This document shows positions 26,590 to 32,812 of a stretch of DNA of 32,812 bases, piece after piece; within the stretch, counting starts at the first letter, position 1, and every line of letters starts with the position of its first letter. The stretch lies in NCBI GenBank assembly GCA_017622815.1, contig JAGAQH010000032.1, positions 1 to 32,812 on the forward strand, read 5' to 3'. A model generated the notes under the pieces. That model was given only the letters and a program-made list of their open reading frames with translations, ran no database searches and was not told where the DNA came from. This DNA comes from Bacteroidaceae bacterium (GTDB lineage Bacteria > Bacteroidota > Bacteroidia > Bacteroidales > Bacteroidaceae). Position numbers and translations under genes: made by a program.

Positions 26590-27009
26590 ATGACACACAA
26601 ACTCTACCTTGCCCTCGGTTCCAACCTCGGCAACAGGGAAGAGAACATACGCAGAGCCCTCGCACTCATCGATGAGCGCGTGGGCTCTGTCTACAGAGTC
26701 TCCTCCCCCATGGAAACCGACCCCGTGGGGTTCTCCAGCCCCAACAAGTTCATAAACCTCGTATGCCTCGTGCACACCATGATGTCCCCCATGTCCTGCC
26801 TGCGCGAAACGCAGAAGATAGAGCAGGAACTCGGACGCACGCAGAAGACCCTCTGCACCGACGGCCAACTCCTGCACTCCGACCGCACCATCGATATAGA
26901 CCTCCTCACCTACGACGACATCACCATGGACACCCCGGAACTTACCCTCCCCCACCCCCGCATGAAGGAGAGGGACTTCGTTATGCGTCCGCTGGAGGAA
27001 ATTTCTTGA
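26590..27009 (+). CDS. folK: 2-amino-4-hydroxy-6-hydroxymethyldihydropteridine pyrophosphokinase
   Basis: FolK (HPPK) transfers pyrophosphate from ATP to the pterin precursor in folate synthesis. The 139-residue product has ALGSNLGNREENI (residues 8-20), the Mg-binding pair Asp102 and Asp104 in DRTIDIDLLTYDD, and LPHPRMKERDFVMRPL near the end. It is about 20 residues shorter than E. coli FolK because it stops soon after that last motif. A GAAAACG repeat begins inside its stop codon, so the short end could result from the repeat moving in. It is the last gene of the plus-strand cluster. Confidence 0.93.
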   Translation: MTHKLYLALGSNLGNREENIRRALALIDERVGSVYRVSSPMETDPVGFSSPNKFINLVCLVHTMMSPMSCLRETQKIEQELGRTQKTLCTDGQLLHSDRTIDIDLLTYDDITMDTPELTLPHPRMKERDFVMRPLEEIS

Positions 27010-27035
27010 AAACGGAAAACGGAAAACGGAAAACG
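27008..27035. repeat. Four tandem GAAAACG units at the folK stop codon
   Basis: GAAAACG occurs four times head to tail, at 27008, 27015, 27022 and 27029. The first unit starts at the second base of the folK TGA stop. Confidence 0.95.
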
Positions 27036-27188
27036 GAAATCTGCGAGTAAGCGAGAGCATGGTAGGGACACGGCATGCCGTGTCCGATAACAATAGCAAA
27101 AGCGGACTCGGCATGCCGAGTCCCTACATCCCCGAGCGGAAGCAGATTCGACGGAGTCAAAACGGAAATCTGCGAGTAAGCGAGAGCA
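27030..27188. repeat. Perfect 30-bp direct repeat flanking a palindrome pair
   Basis: Bases 27030-27059 and 27159-27188 are identical (AAAACGGAAATCTGCGAGTA and ten more bases), 129 bp apart. Between them are two 20-bp perfect palindromes centred on CGGCATGCCG, at 27066-27085 and 27104-27123. These are also near-inverted copies of each other (27062-27085 against 27104-27127, 22 of 24 bases). No gene lies here; it is the gap between convergent operons. Confidence 0.93.
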
Positions 27189-27208
27189 GAGTAAATGATT
27201 TTCAATTC

Positions 27209-27243
27209 AAAGTCATGCCCCCGAAGTTCGGGGGCATGACTTT
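27209..27243 (-). terminator. Strong hairpin at the pstB stop, possibly bidirectional
   Basis: Two 17-bp arms, 27209-27225 and 27227-27243, are perfect complements around a single base; the practical loop is about 5 nt. The stem is GC-rich in the middle (ATGCCCCCG) and includes part of the pstB stop codon. Downstream bases on the minus strand are TTTGAATTG, only moderately T-rich. Convergent folK transcripts would also meet it. Confidence 0.75.
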
Positions 27244-28009
27244 ATCCCATCTTTCCTGTCAGGTAAGCCTTGGTGCGCTCGTCCGAGGGGTTGGAGAACA
27301 TGGTGGCGGTATCGCCATACTCTACCAGTTCGCCCAGGTACATGAACATGGACTTGGATGATATTCGCATCGCCTGTCCCATGTTGTGGGTAACGATGAG
27401 GATTGTCACCTCCTTCTGGAGTTCCTGCATCAGTTCCTCTATGTGCGCCGTTGCTATGGGGTCGAGGGCAGAGGTGGGCTCGTCCATCAGCAGCACATCG
27501 GGTTTCATGGCCAGGGCACGGGCAATGCACAAACGCTGCTGCTGTCCACCGGAAAGGAACGTTCCCTTCTTGTTCAGCACGTCCTTCACCTCGTCCCACA
27601 GGGCAACGCTCCTGAGACAACGCTCCACGGTGGCATCCCTCTCGCTCTTGGAGAGGCTTATGCCGTTCAGAGTGAAGCCCGAAAGCACATTGTCGTAGAT
27701 GCTCATGGTGGGGAACGGAGCAGGACGCTGGAACACCATGCCCACCTTGCGGCGCACGTCGATTGGCTGCATGGCAAGAATATTCTCGCCGTTCAGTAGG
27801 ATTTCCCCGTCGACACGGATGTTGGGATAGAGGTTGTGCATGAGGTTTGCCGCACGCAACAGGGTTGACTTTCCGCATCCCGAAGGTCCCATGATGGCGG
27901 TGATGGTGTTTCGCTCTATTGCGGCCGACACGTACTTGACCGCCATTGTCTGCCTGGTGTATGACACACAGGTCTTCTTGAATTCAAGTATGGGTTTTAC
28001 TGGTTCCAT
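27242..28009 (-). CDS. pstB: Phosphate ABC transporter ATP-binding protein
   Basis: This is the ATPase of the high-affinity phosphate importer. From MEPVKPILEF it has 255 residues with all ABC parts: Walker A GPSGCGKST (41-49, Lys47), Q-loop Gln94, signature LSGGQ (152-156), Walker B LLMDEP (Glu177), and switch His208 in VTHNM. The chosen start overlaps the pstA end by 13 nt; a longer frame to 28120 would run deep into pstA and adds residues foreign to the family. It is the last gene of the operon. No phoU follows; the gene ends in a strong hairpin. Confidence 0.96.
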   Translation of the reverse strand: MEPVKPILEFKKTCVSYTRQTMAVKYVSAAIERNTITAIMGPSGCGKSTLLRAANLMHNLYPNIRVDGEILLNGENILAMQPIDVRRKVGMVFQRPAPFPTMSIYDNVLSGFTLNGISLSKSERDATVERCLRSVALWDEVKDVLNKKGTFLSGGQQQRLCIARALAMKPDVLLMDEPTSALDPIATAHIEELMQELQKEVTILIVTHNMGQAMRISSKSMFMYLGELVEYGDTATMFSNPSDERTKAYLTGKMG

Positions 28010-28863
28010 TTCTTTGCAAGGTATTTGGCAATGAGATTTAATGTAAGCACGAAGAGGAGCAGGAAGAGAGAGGCTCCCCAGATGAGTTCCTGCAGGTTGG
28101 GGTCGTTGAAGAACTCCCATATGAGCAGGGGTACGGCCGAGATGGGCTTGTCAACCGACCAGCGTATCAGCGAGCATCCGAGGGCAGTGAACATGAGGGG
28201 TGCCGTTTCGCCTATGACACGGGAGATGGCAAGCAGCACGCCGGTGAAGATGCCTCCGAAGGCTGCAGGCAACTGCACCCTCAGCATTACGCGTGCATTG
28301 TTTCCTCCCAGGGCCAGACCGGCCTCCTTGAGCGATGCGGGGAGTATCTTCAGCGTCTCCTCGGTGGAGCGTATGATGAGCGGAAGCATCATTATGAAGA
28401 GTGCCACGCTGCCGGCTATGGCCGAGTAGCCCTTCATGGGAACCACCACCCAGATGTAGGTGATGATGCCTATGATGACCGACGGCGTGCCCTGCAGGAG
28501 GTCGGTAAGGTAACTCACCGTCTGCGCAAAGCGGTTCTTCTGGTTCTCTGCCAGGAAGGCACCGCACAGGATGCCGGTGGGAACGGCAAACAGTACGGCC
28601 ATGCCCAGCATTATCATTGTTCCTATGATACCGTTGGCAATGCCTCCCGGGATAGGTTCTCCTGCCTCTATGGCCTTCATGGCCCTGTAGGCGGTGGGGG
28701 TGGGTTCCGTAAAGAACGACCACGACAACTGGTCATATCCGCGCAACAGCACCTCCCCCAGGATGGCCAGCAGGGGAACTGCCGTCAGTGCGGCCAGCAG
28801 GCATACCGCCCACGTCATAAGCCTGTCCTTCAGCAGGCGGTTTCTTGTGTTCAGTGTAGTCAT
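27997..28863 (-). CDS. pstA: Phosphate ABC transporter permease PstA
   Basis: This is one of the two membrane subunits of the Pst importer. The 288-residue protein has about six helices and the permease EAA-like loop SLKEAGLALGGNNARVMLRVQLPAAFGGIFTG, which contacts PstB. The N-terminal helix is followed by YDQLSWSFFTEPTP, typical of PstA. It starts 3 nt after pstC and overlaps pstB by 13 nt, so translation is probably coupled. Confidence 0.95.
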   Translation of the reverse strand: MTTLNTRNRLLKDRLMTWAVCLLAALTAVPLLAILGEVLLRGYDQLSWSFFTEPTPTAYRAMKAIEAGEPIPGGIANGIIGTMIMLGMAVLFAVPTGILCGAFLAENQKNRFAQTVSYLTDLLQGTPSVIIGIITYIWVVVPMKGYSAIAGSVALFIMMLPLIIRSTEETLKILPASLKEAGLALGGNNARVMLRVQLPAAFGGIFTGVLLAISRVIGETAPLMFTALGCSLIRWSVDKPISAVPLLIWEFFNDPNLQELIWGASLFLLLFVLTLNLIAKYLAKKWNQ

Positions 28864-28866
28864 AAT

Positions 28867-29724
28867 CTAAGATATTCTTGCTCGTTTGATCATAATCTTG
28901 CCCACCATGTTTATAAGGGCGGTGATAAGGAACAGGACAAGTCCTATGGCAATGAGCGAGGACAGGCGCAGGTCGCTGGCCTCTCCGAACTGGTTGGCTA
29001 TGACGGATGCCATGGAATTTCCCGTGGAGGTGATGGATTCGGGGATGTTGTTGGTATTGCCTATGAGCATGGTCACGGTCATTGTCTCGCCCAAAGCGCG
29101 TCCTATGGCCAGCACGTAAGATGAGAATATGCCAGAACCTGCCACGGGGAAGACTACCCCACGCACCACCTCGGCATGCGTGGCGCCAAGGCTGTATGCA
29201 CCCTCCTTCAGGTCGTTGGGCACCATCTTTATGAACTCGGCACTGAGCGACGAGGCGTATGGTATGATCATGATGGCCAGCACCAGCGAGGCGGTAAGGA
29301 TGCCCGACCCCTGCTCGGAGATGTCCAGCGCCATGATGACGGGGCGCAGGGTGTAGAATCCCCAAAGGCCGTAGATGATAGAGGGGATGCCTGCCAGCAG
29401 GTCGGTAACGGTGCCCAGTACGGCTGCCACCTGCGTGTCCCTGAAATACTCTCCCACGAACAGCGCCACGGGCAGGGAGAAGGGGATGCAGAAGACGAGT
29501 GCCAGCAGGGTGGTCATCAGCGTGCCCGTGATGAAGGGCAGTGCACCGTACTGTTCGGCTCCATCGGTATAACTCCACTCGGAGGAGGTGAGGAAACGGA
29601 AGAAACCGAAATACTCGAAAGCATCGTAAGCATCAGTGACGAGGGCGTAAACTACGCCCCCGCACACTACAGGTACTACCAATGCCGCTATAAAAAGGAA
29701 TCCTCTGTATAGTTTGTCATTCAT
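28867..29724 (-). CDS. pstC: Phosphate ABC transporter permease PstC
   Basis: This is the second membrane subunit. The 285-residue protein has about six helices, the PstC-type region FRFLTSSEWSYTDGAEQYGALPFITGTL near residues 42-70, and the EAA-like loop VPNDLKEGAYSLGATHAEVVRGVVFP. It lies 13 nt after pstS and 3 nt before pstA. Confidence 0.95.
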   Translation of the reverse strand: MNDKLYRGFLFIAALVVPVVCGGVVYALVTDAYDAFEYFGFFRFLTSSEWSYTDGAEQYGALPFITGTLMTTLLALVFCIPFSLPVALFVGEYFRDTQVAAVLGTVTDLLAGIPSIIYGLWGFYTLRPVIMALDISEQGSGILTASLVLAIMIIPYASSLSAEFIKMVPNDLKEGAYSLGATHAEVVRGVVFPVAGSGIFSSYVLAIGRALGETMTVTMLIGNTNNIPESITSTGNSMASVIANQFGEASDLRLSSLIAIGLVLFLITALINMVGKIMIKRARIS

Positions 29725-29737
29725 AGTTTCATAATTG

Positions 29738-30808
29738 TTACAGTATTGTCATTCCATCATAGGTAACCGTCTGCAGGTTCTTCATGCTCTGCTCTCTGGC
29801 CTTTTCCGGAAGGGGTGCATAGTGCACCTCGGGGGCAATGCCCTGTGCCTCGTCGGAGAGGATGTACTTCAGGAGGTCAAGTGTGGCAATAGCCTGCTCC
29901 TTTGAGCGGTCGGAATAGTTCTGCTCCTTGTATATAATCATCCATGTGAATGTGGAGATGGGGTATGCACCTGCCGCATCGGCATTGGTGATGGAGCAAC
30001 GGGTGTCTGCCGGTATCTCGCCAGAGGCTGCGGCGGAAATGCTTTCTGCCGAAGGTTCCACAAACTCACCCTGCAGGTTCTGTATCTTGGCACAGTCTAT
30101 CTTCTGTGCAAAGGCATACTCGGAGCCGACATAACCGATGGAGTTCTTTGTCTGCTTGATGATACCTGCCACGCCGGGATTGCCCTTGGCTGCCTGGCCT
30201 GAGGGGAAGTTGACGGATTTGCCCGTGCCGAAGTTCTCTTTCCACATGGGGCTTGCCTTCGTGAGATAGTCGGTGAACACGAATGTGGTGCCGGAACCGT
30301 CAGAGCGGAAAACGGGGATGATTGCATCCTCGGGCAGTGCTATGCCGGGGTTCAGTGCCACCAGGCGGGCGTCATTCCACATCTTTATATTGCCGGCAAA
30401 AATATCGGCAATCACCTCGCCTGAAAGGTTGAGTTCGCCCACTCCATCAAGATTGTAGGCAAGAACCACCGCACCCATGCATGTGGGCACGTGAATCACC
30501 TCGGGCATATCAGCCATCTCCTTGTCGGACAGGAAGGCATCGCTGCCGGCAAAGTCCACGATCTTGTCGCGCAGGTTGCGCACTCCGCCACCCGAACCTA
30601 TGCCACCGTATGCCACGGCATCGCCATTGACCTGGGCAAACTGCTCGAACACCACATTGTAGAAAGGCAGAGGGAAGGTGGCACCTGCACCGGAAAGTTC
30701 CTGTGCCTCACGCCCGCCGGCAGAGGTATTGCCTCCGCATGATGCCACCACCATGGCAAGCAGCATCATTACAACTGAAAATACATTCTTTTTCATCTGT
30801 TTTATCAT
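29738..30808 (-). CDS. pstS: Phosphate-binding lipoprotein PstS
   Basis: PstS is the substrate-binding protein of the importer. The 356-residue product has a signal peptide with lipobox VASC (Cys24), then SGAGATFPLPFYNVVFEQF (39-57), where the conserved SGAGATFP contributes to phosphate binding. It continues with GSGGGVRNL and FRSDGSGTTFVFTDYL, all standard PstS motifs. The start could equally be Met5 (MKKNVFSVV, 30796), which would not change the mature protein. It follows the porin gene by 17 nt in one operon. Confidence 0.95.
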   Translation of the reverse strand: MIKQMKKNVFSVVMMLLAMVVASCGGNTSAGGREAQELSGAGATFPLPFYNVVFEQFAQVNGDAVAYGGIGSGGGVRNLRDKIVDFAGSDAFLSDKEMADMPEVIHVPTCMGAVVLAYNLDGVGELNLSGEVIADIFAGNIKMWNDARLVALNPGIALPEDAIIPVFRSDGSGTTFVFTDYLTKASPMWKENFGTGKSVNFPSGQAAKGNPGVAGIIKQTKNSIGYVGSEYAFAQKIDCAKIQNLQGEFVEPSAESISAAASGEIPADTRCSITNADAAGAYPISTFTWMIIYKEQNYSDRSKEQAIATLDLLKYILSDEAQGIAPEVHYAPLPEKAREQSMKNLQTVTYDGMTIL

Positions 30809-30825
30809 TGTTTATGTATTAGACA

Positions 30826-31809
30826 TCAGATTCCGAAATAGCAACTTACGTATGCCGAATAGCGGTTGTCCGCACCGTCGGCCTTGGGCATGCTCATGCG
30901 GAAGTTGGGAGCCACCTTGATGTACTTCCATATCTTGAACTGGGCACCCAGGATGGCGGCCGACTCATCCTTGCTGACGTTCCACTTGTCCTTGGAATAG
31001 ACATCGTCGAAACGTGCATAGAGGTCCACGTACTCGGACAGTTTTGCAGAGGCAAACACCGAATAGCCGTACTGGTCGGCATCCTGCTTGTAGGAGGCGT
31101 TCCACATGTGGTTGTACTCGGCACCCACGGTGAACTTCTCCGTCTTGTAACCCATGAAGGCGGCCATGTTCACGATGTTCTTCTTGCCATCCTCGGCGGC
31201 TTCGTTCAAGCCTCCGTACAGGCGAATCTGGAAACCTTTCACCGGTGTCAGTGTCACGCCAAGACCATAGTTGAAACCGTCGTTCACCTGAATCTTCTTG
31301 TATCCCTCGCCGTTCACTATGATGGCGTCGGCAGAAATCCAGTCGGCGAACTTGTAGGATGCAGACAAACCGAGGTCGGCACTGCTTCCGAACTTATACT
31401 GGTCCTGGAAGGACTTCATGATATAGCGGTAGCCCCAGAACTTTTCCTGGAAGTTGAACTGAGTGGTGGAGATGAGACCGCCGTTCAGTGTCAACTTGTT
31501 CTTCTTCCACGAAACCATAGCATTCTTGATGTACACGATGCGATGATAGTCGTCCACCTTGGAGGACTTGCCTATGTCCACCACACCCTTCACGGAAAGT
31601 CCCTTGCCGAAATTGTGCTCGTAGCCAAGGTAACTTCTGTCCAACTCGAAACCGCGGTCGTCATTGTCAGCACCGAAACCCGTGTGCAGATTGGTGAAGA
31701 CCTGCAGAATCACTTTGCCTTTCGGCTCCTCTTTCACTTTGGTATCCTGGGCCTGTGCCACGATACCCATGCCGGCCAATGCCAGGGCAATAAACGTTTT
31801 TTTCATCAT
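30826..31809 (-). CDS. Outer-membrane beta-barrel porin (putative phosphate-linked)
   Basis: This is a 327-residue outer-membrane protein with a signal peptide MMKKTFIALALAGMGIVAQA and a probable cut before QDTKVKEE. The rest is alternating amphipathic strands with aromatic girdles (FELDRSYLGYEHNFGKGLSV, DLGLSASYKFADWI and similar), ending in SAYVSCYFGI. It resembles phosphate-selective OprO/OprP-like or general Bacteroidota porins. Being the first gene of the pst operon argues for phosphate uptake across the outer membrane, but that is from position alone. The frame continues to 31863, yet the promoter lies at 31839-31846, so I start at the Met-Met pair (31809 or 31806). Confidence 0.85.
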   Translation of the reverse strand: MMKKTFIALALAGMGIVAQAQDTKVKEEPKGKVILQVFTNLHTGFGADNDDRGFELDRSYLGYEHNFGKGLSVKGVVDIGKSSKVDDYHRIVYIKNAMVSWKKNKLTLNGGLISTTQFNFQEKFWGYRYIMKSFQDQYKFGSSADLGLSASYKFADWISADAIIVNGEGYKKIQVNDGFNYGLGVTLTPVKGFQIRLYGGLNEAAEDGKKNIVNMAAFMGYKTEKFTVGAEYNHMWNASYKQDADQYGYSVFASAKLSEYVDLYARFDDVYSKDKWNVSKDESAAILGAQFKIWKYIKVAPNFRMSMPKADGADNRYSAYVSCYFGI

Positions 31810-31838
31810 ATTCTTCTGTCCTTTTTGTTTGGACACCG

Positions 31839-31874
31839 CAAAAGTAGGGGTATAATGTTTCAATATTGTTTCAA
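31839..31874 (-). promoter_or_regulatory. Promoter and PHO-box-like direct repeat of the porin-pst operon
   Basis: The minus-strand -7 box TACTTTTG (complement of 31839-31846) lies about 30 nt upstream of the start. No -33 TTTG stands at 19-20 bp. Instead the 8-mer TTGAAACA is repeated exactly at an 11-bp period (complement of 31867-31874 and 31856-31863). That is the geometry of PhoB/PhoP binding sites in other phyla, so an activated promoter is likely. The identity of the regulator is inferred. Confidence 0.55.
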
Positions 31875-31893
31875 AAAAGTTAGGCTTTGGTTA

Positions 31894-32140
31894 AAACCCA
31901 AATCGGCCATTAGACTGTTATGCGCTAATGAAACCATCTTTTTGTCATCTGTTTCGTTGCTTCTCGGTTACAATGGAACCCCATTGCGCCCTTAAAGCAT
32001 CAAAACATTTGTTGAATTACATCCGACCTTTTCTCGCCAAGGCTGACTTCAAACAAGTTTTGAGTCCGCTCCATTGGCTTAACGAAAAGGTTCAAAAATA
32101 AGGCTATTATCATCATAACGCTAATGACCGATTTGGGTTT
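31894..32140. repeat. MITE-like element with imperfect terminal inverted repeats
   Basis: Arm 31894-31922 (AAACCCAAATCGGcCATTAG, then GTTATG) is the imperfect reverse complement of 32114-32140 (CATAACgCTAATGaCCGATTTGGGTTT). The span is about 250 bp and encodes no recognisable transposase. No clear target-site duplication was found. It may be a decayed insertion element or only a regulatory repeat family. Confidence 0.45.
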
Positions 32141-32367
32141 ATAGCGCCACAGGCACACGGTACATGTTACATTTTTATTAAATCTCCCGGCAGATGGTGC
32201 GGTCTGCTCCCTCAAAGAGGACAAAGAGGATAGATTTAACCTTATGAATCGATGGCGTTTAGCATTACTCCTGGCTCAGACGTAAGAAAGATGAGTTTAT
32301 GGAAGCGTTGGGATTACCCACAAGCAGAAGACAAAATCGAGGGATGAAACTCTAAAATGCTCATCAA
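32141..32367. other. Intergenic sequence without a recognisable gene
   Basis: I see only short local repeats here (GCAGA...TCTGC near 32193-32210, AAAGAGGA twice near 32214-32229). No frame has family-like composition. Confidence 0.4.
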
Positions 32368-32412
32368 GTCGTAATAATTTGCCCGTACAAGGCTCATTTT
32401 TACGACTTTTTT
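32368..32412 (+). terminator. Terminator-like hairpin ending in six T
   Basis: GTCGTAA at 32368-32374 pairs with TTACGAC at 32400-32406, with an inner GCC/GGC pairing, and T6 follows at 32407-32412. It would stop plus-strand transcription just before the downstream promoter box. No plus-strand gene upstream explains it. Confidence 0.55.
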
Positions 32413-32413
32413 G

Positions 32414-32421
32414 TAAATTTG
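32414..32421 (+). promoter_or_regulatory. -7 box for the candidate small RNA
   Basis: TAAATTTG matches TAnnTTTG. It follows the terminator-like T-run by one base. A clear -33 TTG at 19-20 bp is absent. The predicted start is about 32428. Confidence 0.5.
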
Positions 32422-32427
32422 CAGTTG

Positions 32428-32633
32428 GTTAGGGGCAATTCTATCCAAGACATAAGAGAAAAAGAAGAAGCGTTATGCTTATCTTGTACTTGAAAACGTA
32501 GGAAATTTTCAATTAGATGCAAGGATAGCATAGTGGTTCTCACGCATATAGCGTGGGCTGCTATTGTTACATCTGCATCTATGGTTTCCTACGACCTTCA
32601 AGTAAGAGTGTGGCATTGTGGTTCACGCTTTTT
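32428..32633 (+). ncRNA. Rod-shaped structured RNA, 6S-like candidate
   Basis: The sequence folds by eye into one long interrupted rod. From the base upward the helices are AAGCGT/ACGCTT (32468-32473 with 32625-32630), ATGC/GCAT (32475-32478 with 32613-32616), TACTTGAA/TTCAAGTA (32487-32494 with 32597-32604) and CGTAGGAAA/TTTCCTACG (32497-32505 with 32585-32593). Above these are AGATGCA/TGCATCT (32515-32521 with 32574-32580), GATAGCA/TGCTATT (32524-32530 with 32559-32565), and CACGC/GCGTG capped by ATATA (32541-32555). The closing stem ends in a run of T (32629-32633), and a -7 box lies upstream. Rod shape, internal bubbles and ~200-nt size resemble 6S RNA or the Bacteroidales-1 motif, but I cannot confirm the family. 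A retron-type RNA is less likely. Confidence 0.6.
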
Positions 32634-32703
32634 ATAGAGTGTAAGAATCTAATAACTAAATGATAGTTATATATCCTCAAATCCGCAACCTATAGGGTTT
32701 AGT

Positions 32704-32785
32704 GGGATTTTGCTTGCAAAGCGACAAAATTCATTTTATTGTACATATTTCTTGCACAACAGAAATGTCGCAGACACAAAATCCC
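32704..32785. repeat. Inverted repeat near the right edge
   Basis: GGGATTTTG...GCGAC (32704-32712 and 32721-32725) is inverted at 32767-32785 as GTCGC...CAAAATCCC, around a 41-nt AT-rich middle. AAAGCGAC, present at 32718-32725, recurs directly at 32796-32803. It could be an element end or a binding site for something just outside the window. The stretch 32641-32703 shows nothing else. Confidence 0.55.
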
Positions 32786-32812
32786 CTTACCCCATAAAGC
32801 GACTTGAGGTAA

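Noticed and set aside
25984-27114. 376-codon minus-strand frame under queA and folK
   Set aside because: Both plus-strand genes have clear motifs. This frame starts in the repeat island and is Val/Gly/His-rich without domains.
32000-32224. 74-codon minus-strand frame (MSSLREQTAPSAG...) in the right intergenic region
   Set aside because: It crosses one arm of the inverted repeat, has no promoter box or homologue I recognise, and is too short to support on its own.
32428-32633. SRP RNA, RNase P RNA or tmRNA at the right end
   Set aside because: The conserved SRP helix-8 GGAA/AGCAG pattern, P RNA core motifs and a tmRNA tag frame with an alanine-tRNA end are all missing.

Overview
The window reads as chromosomal core sequence from a Bacteroidota bacterium, most likely order Bacteroidales and Prevotella-like. 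Four things point there: a fused SecD-SecF protein, a two-subunit 2-oxoacid:ferredoxin oxidoreductase with gamma and alpha fused, a DUF3098 gene next to ftsX, and repeated promoter-like sites of the Bacteroidota type (TTG or TTTG, 19-20 bp, TAnnTTTG). Coding density is high, and the left 31.9 kb looks like ordinary housekeeping sequence with no intact mobile element.

Layout. On the minus strand from the left lie pckA with its own promoter and terminator (0.3-2.0 kb), a small BlaI/MecI-type repressor with a twin inverted repeat around its promoter (2.1-2.5 kb), and the operon acpP-fabF-rnc-GH3-lipoprotein (2.6-8.5 kb). In that operon the 3' end of rnc overlaps the GH3 gene by 122 nt. dsbD diverges rightward from acpP; it is followed by a strong terminator and a 23-bp tandem array of mini-hairpins. 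An HU gene (minus) diverges from a rhomboid protease plus EEP-phosphatase pair (plus), which is followed by secDF.

From 16.8 to 27.0 kb everything is on the plus strand: tRNA-Arg(CCT), korA-korB, tyrS, tRNA-Gln(TTG), then the tight cluster miaB-ftsX-DUF3098-uppP-truB-queA-folK (tRNA modification, division, undecaprenyl phosphate recycling, folate). A repeat-rich island with a strong hairpin separates this from the convergent phosphate operon porin-pstS-pstC-pstA-pstB on the minus strand. That operon starts from a promoter at 31.84 kb whose -33 position is replaced by an 11-bp-spaced direct repeat resembling a PHO box.

The last ~950 bp has no convincing protein gene. It holds an imperfect inverted repeat about 250 bp across (MITE-like), a terminator-like hairpin abutting a promoter-like box, and a rod-shaped RNA fold of about 200 nt ending in a U-run. 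This is a good candidate for a 6S-like or undescribed small RNA. A further inverted repeat lies at the right edge.

All assignments come from reading the sequence and recalling family motifs. No database search or folding program was run.
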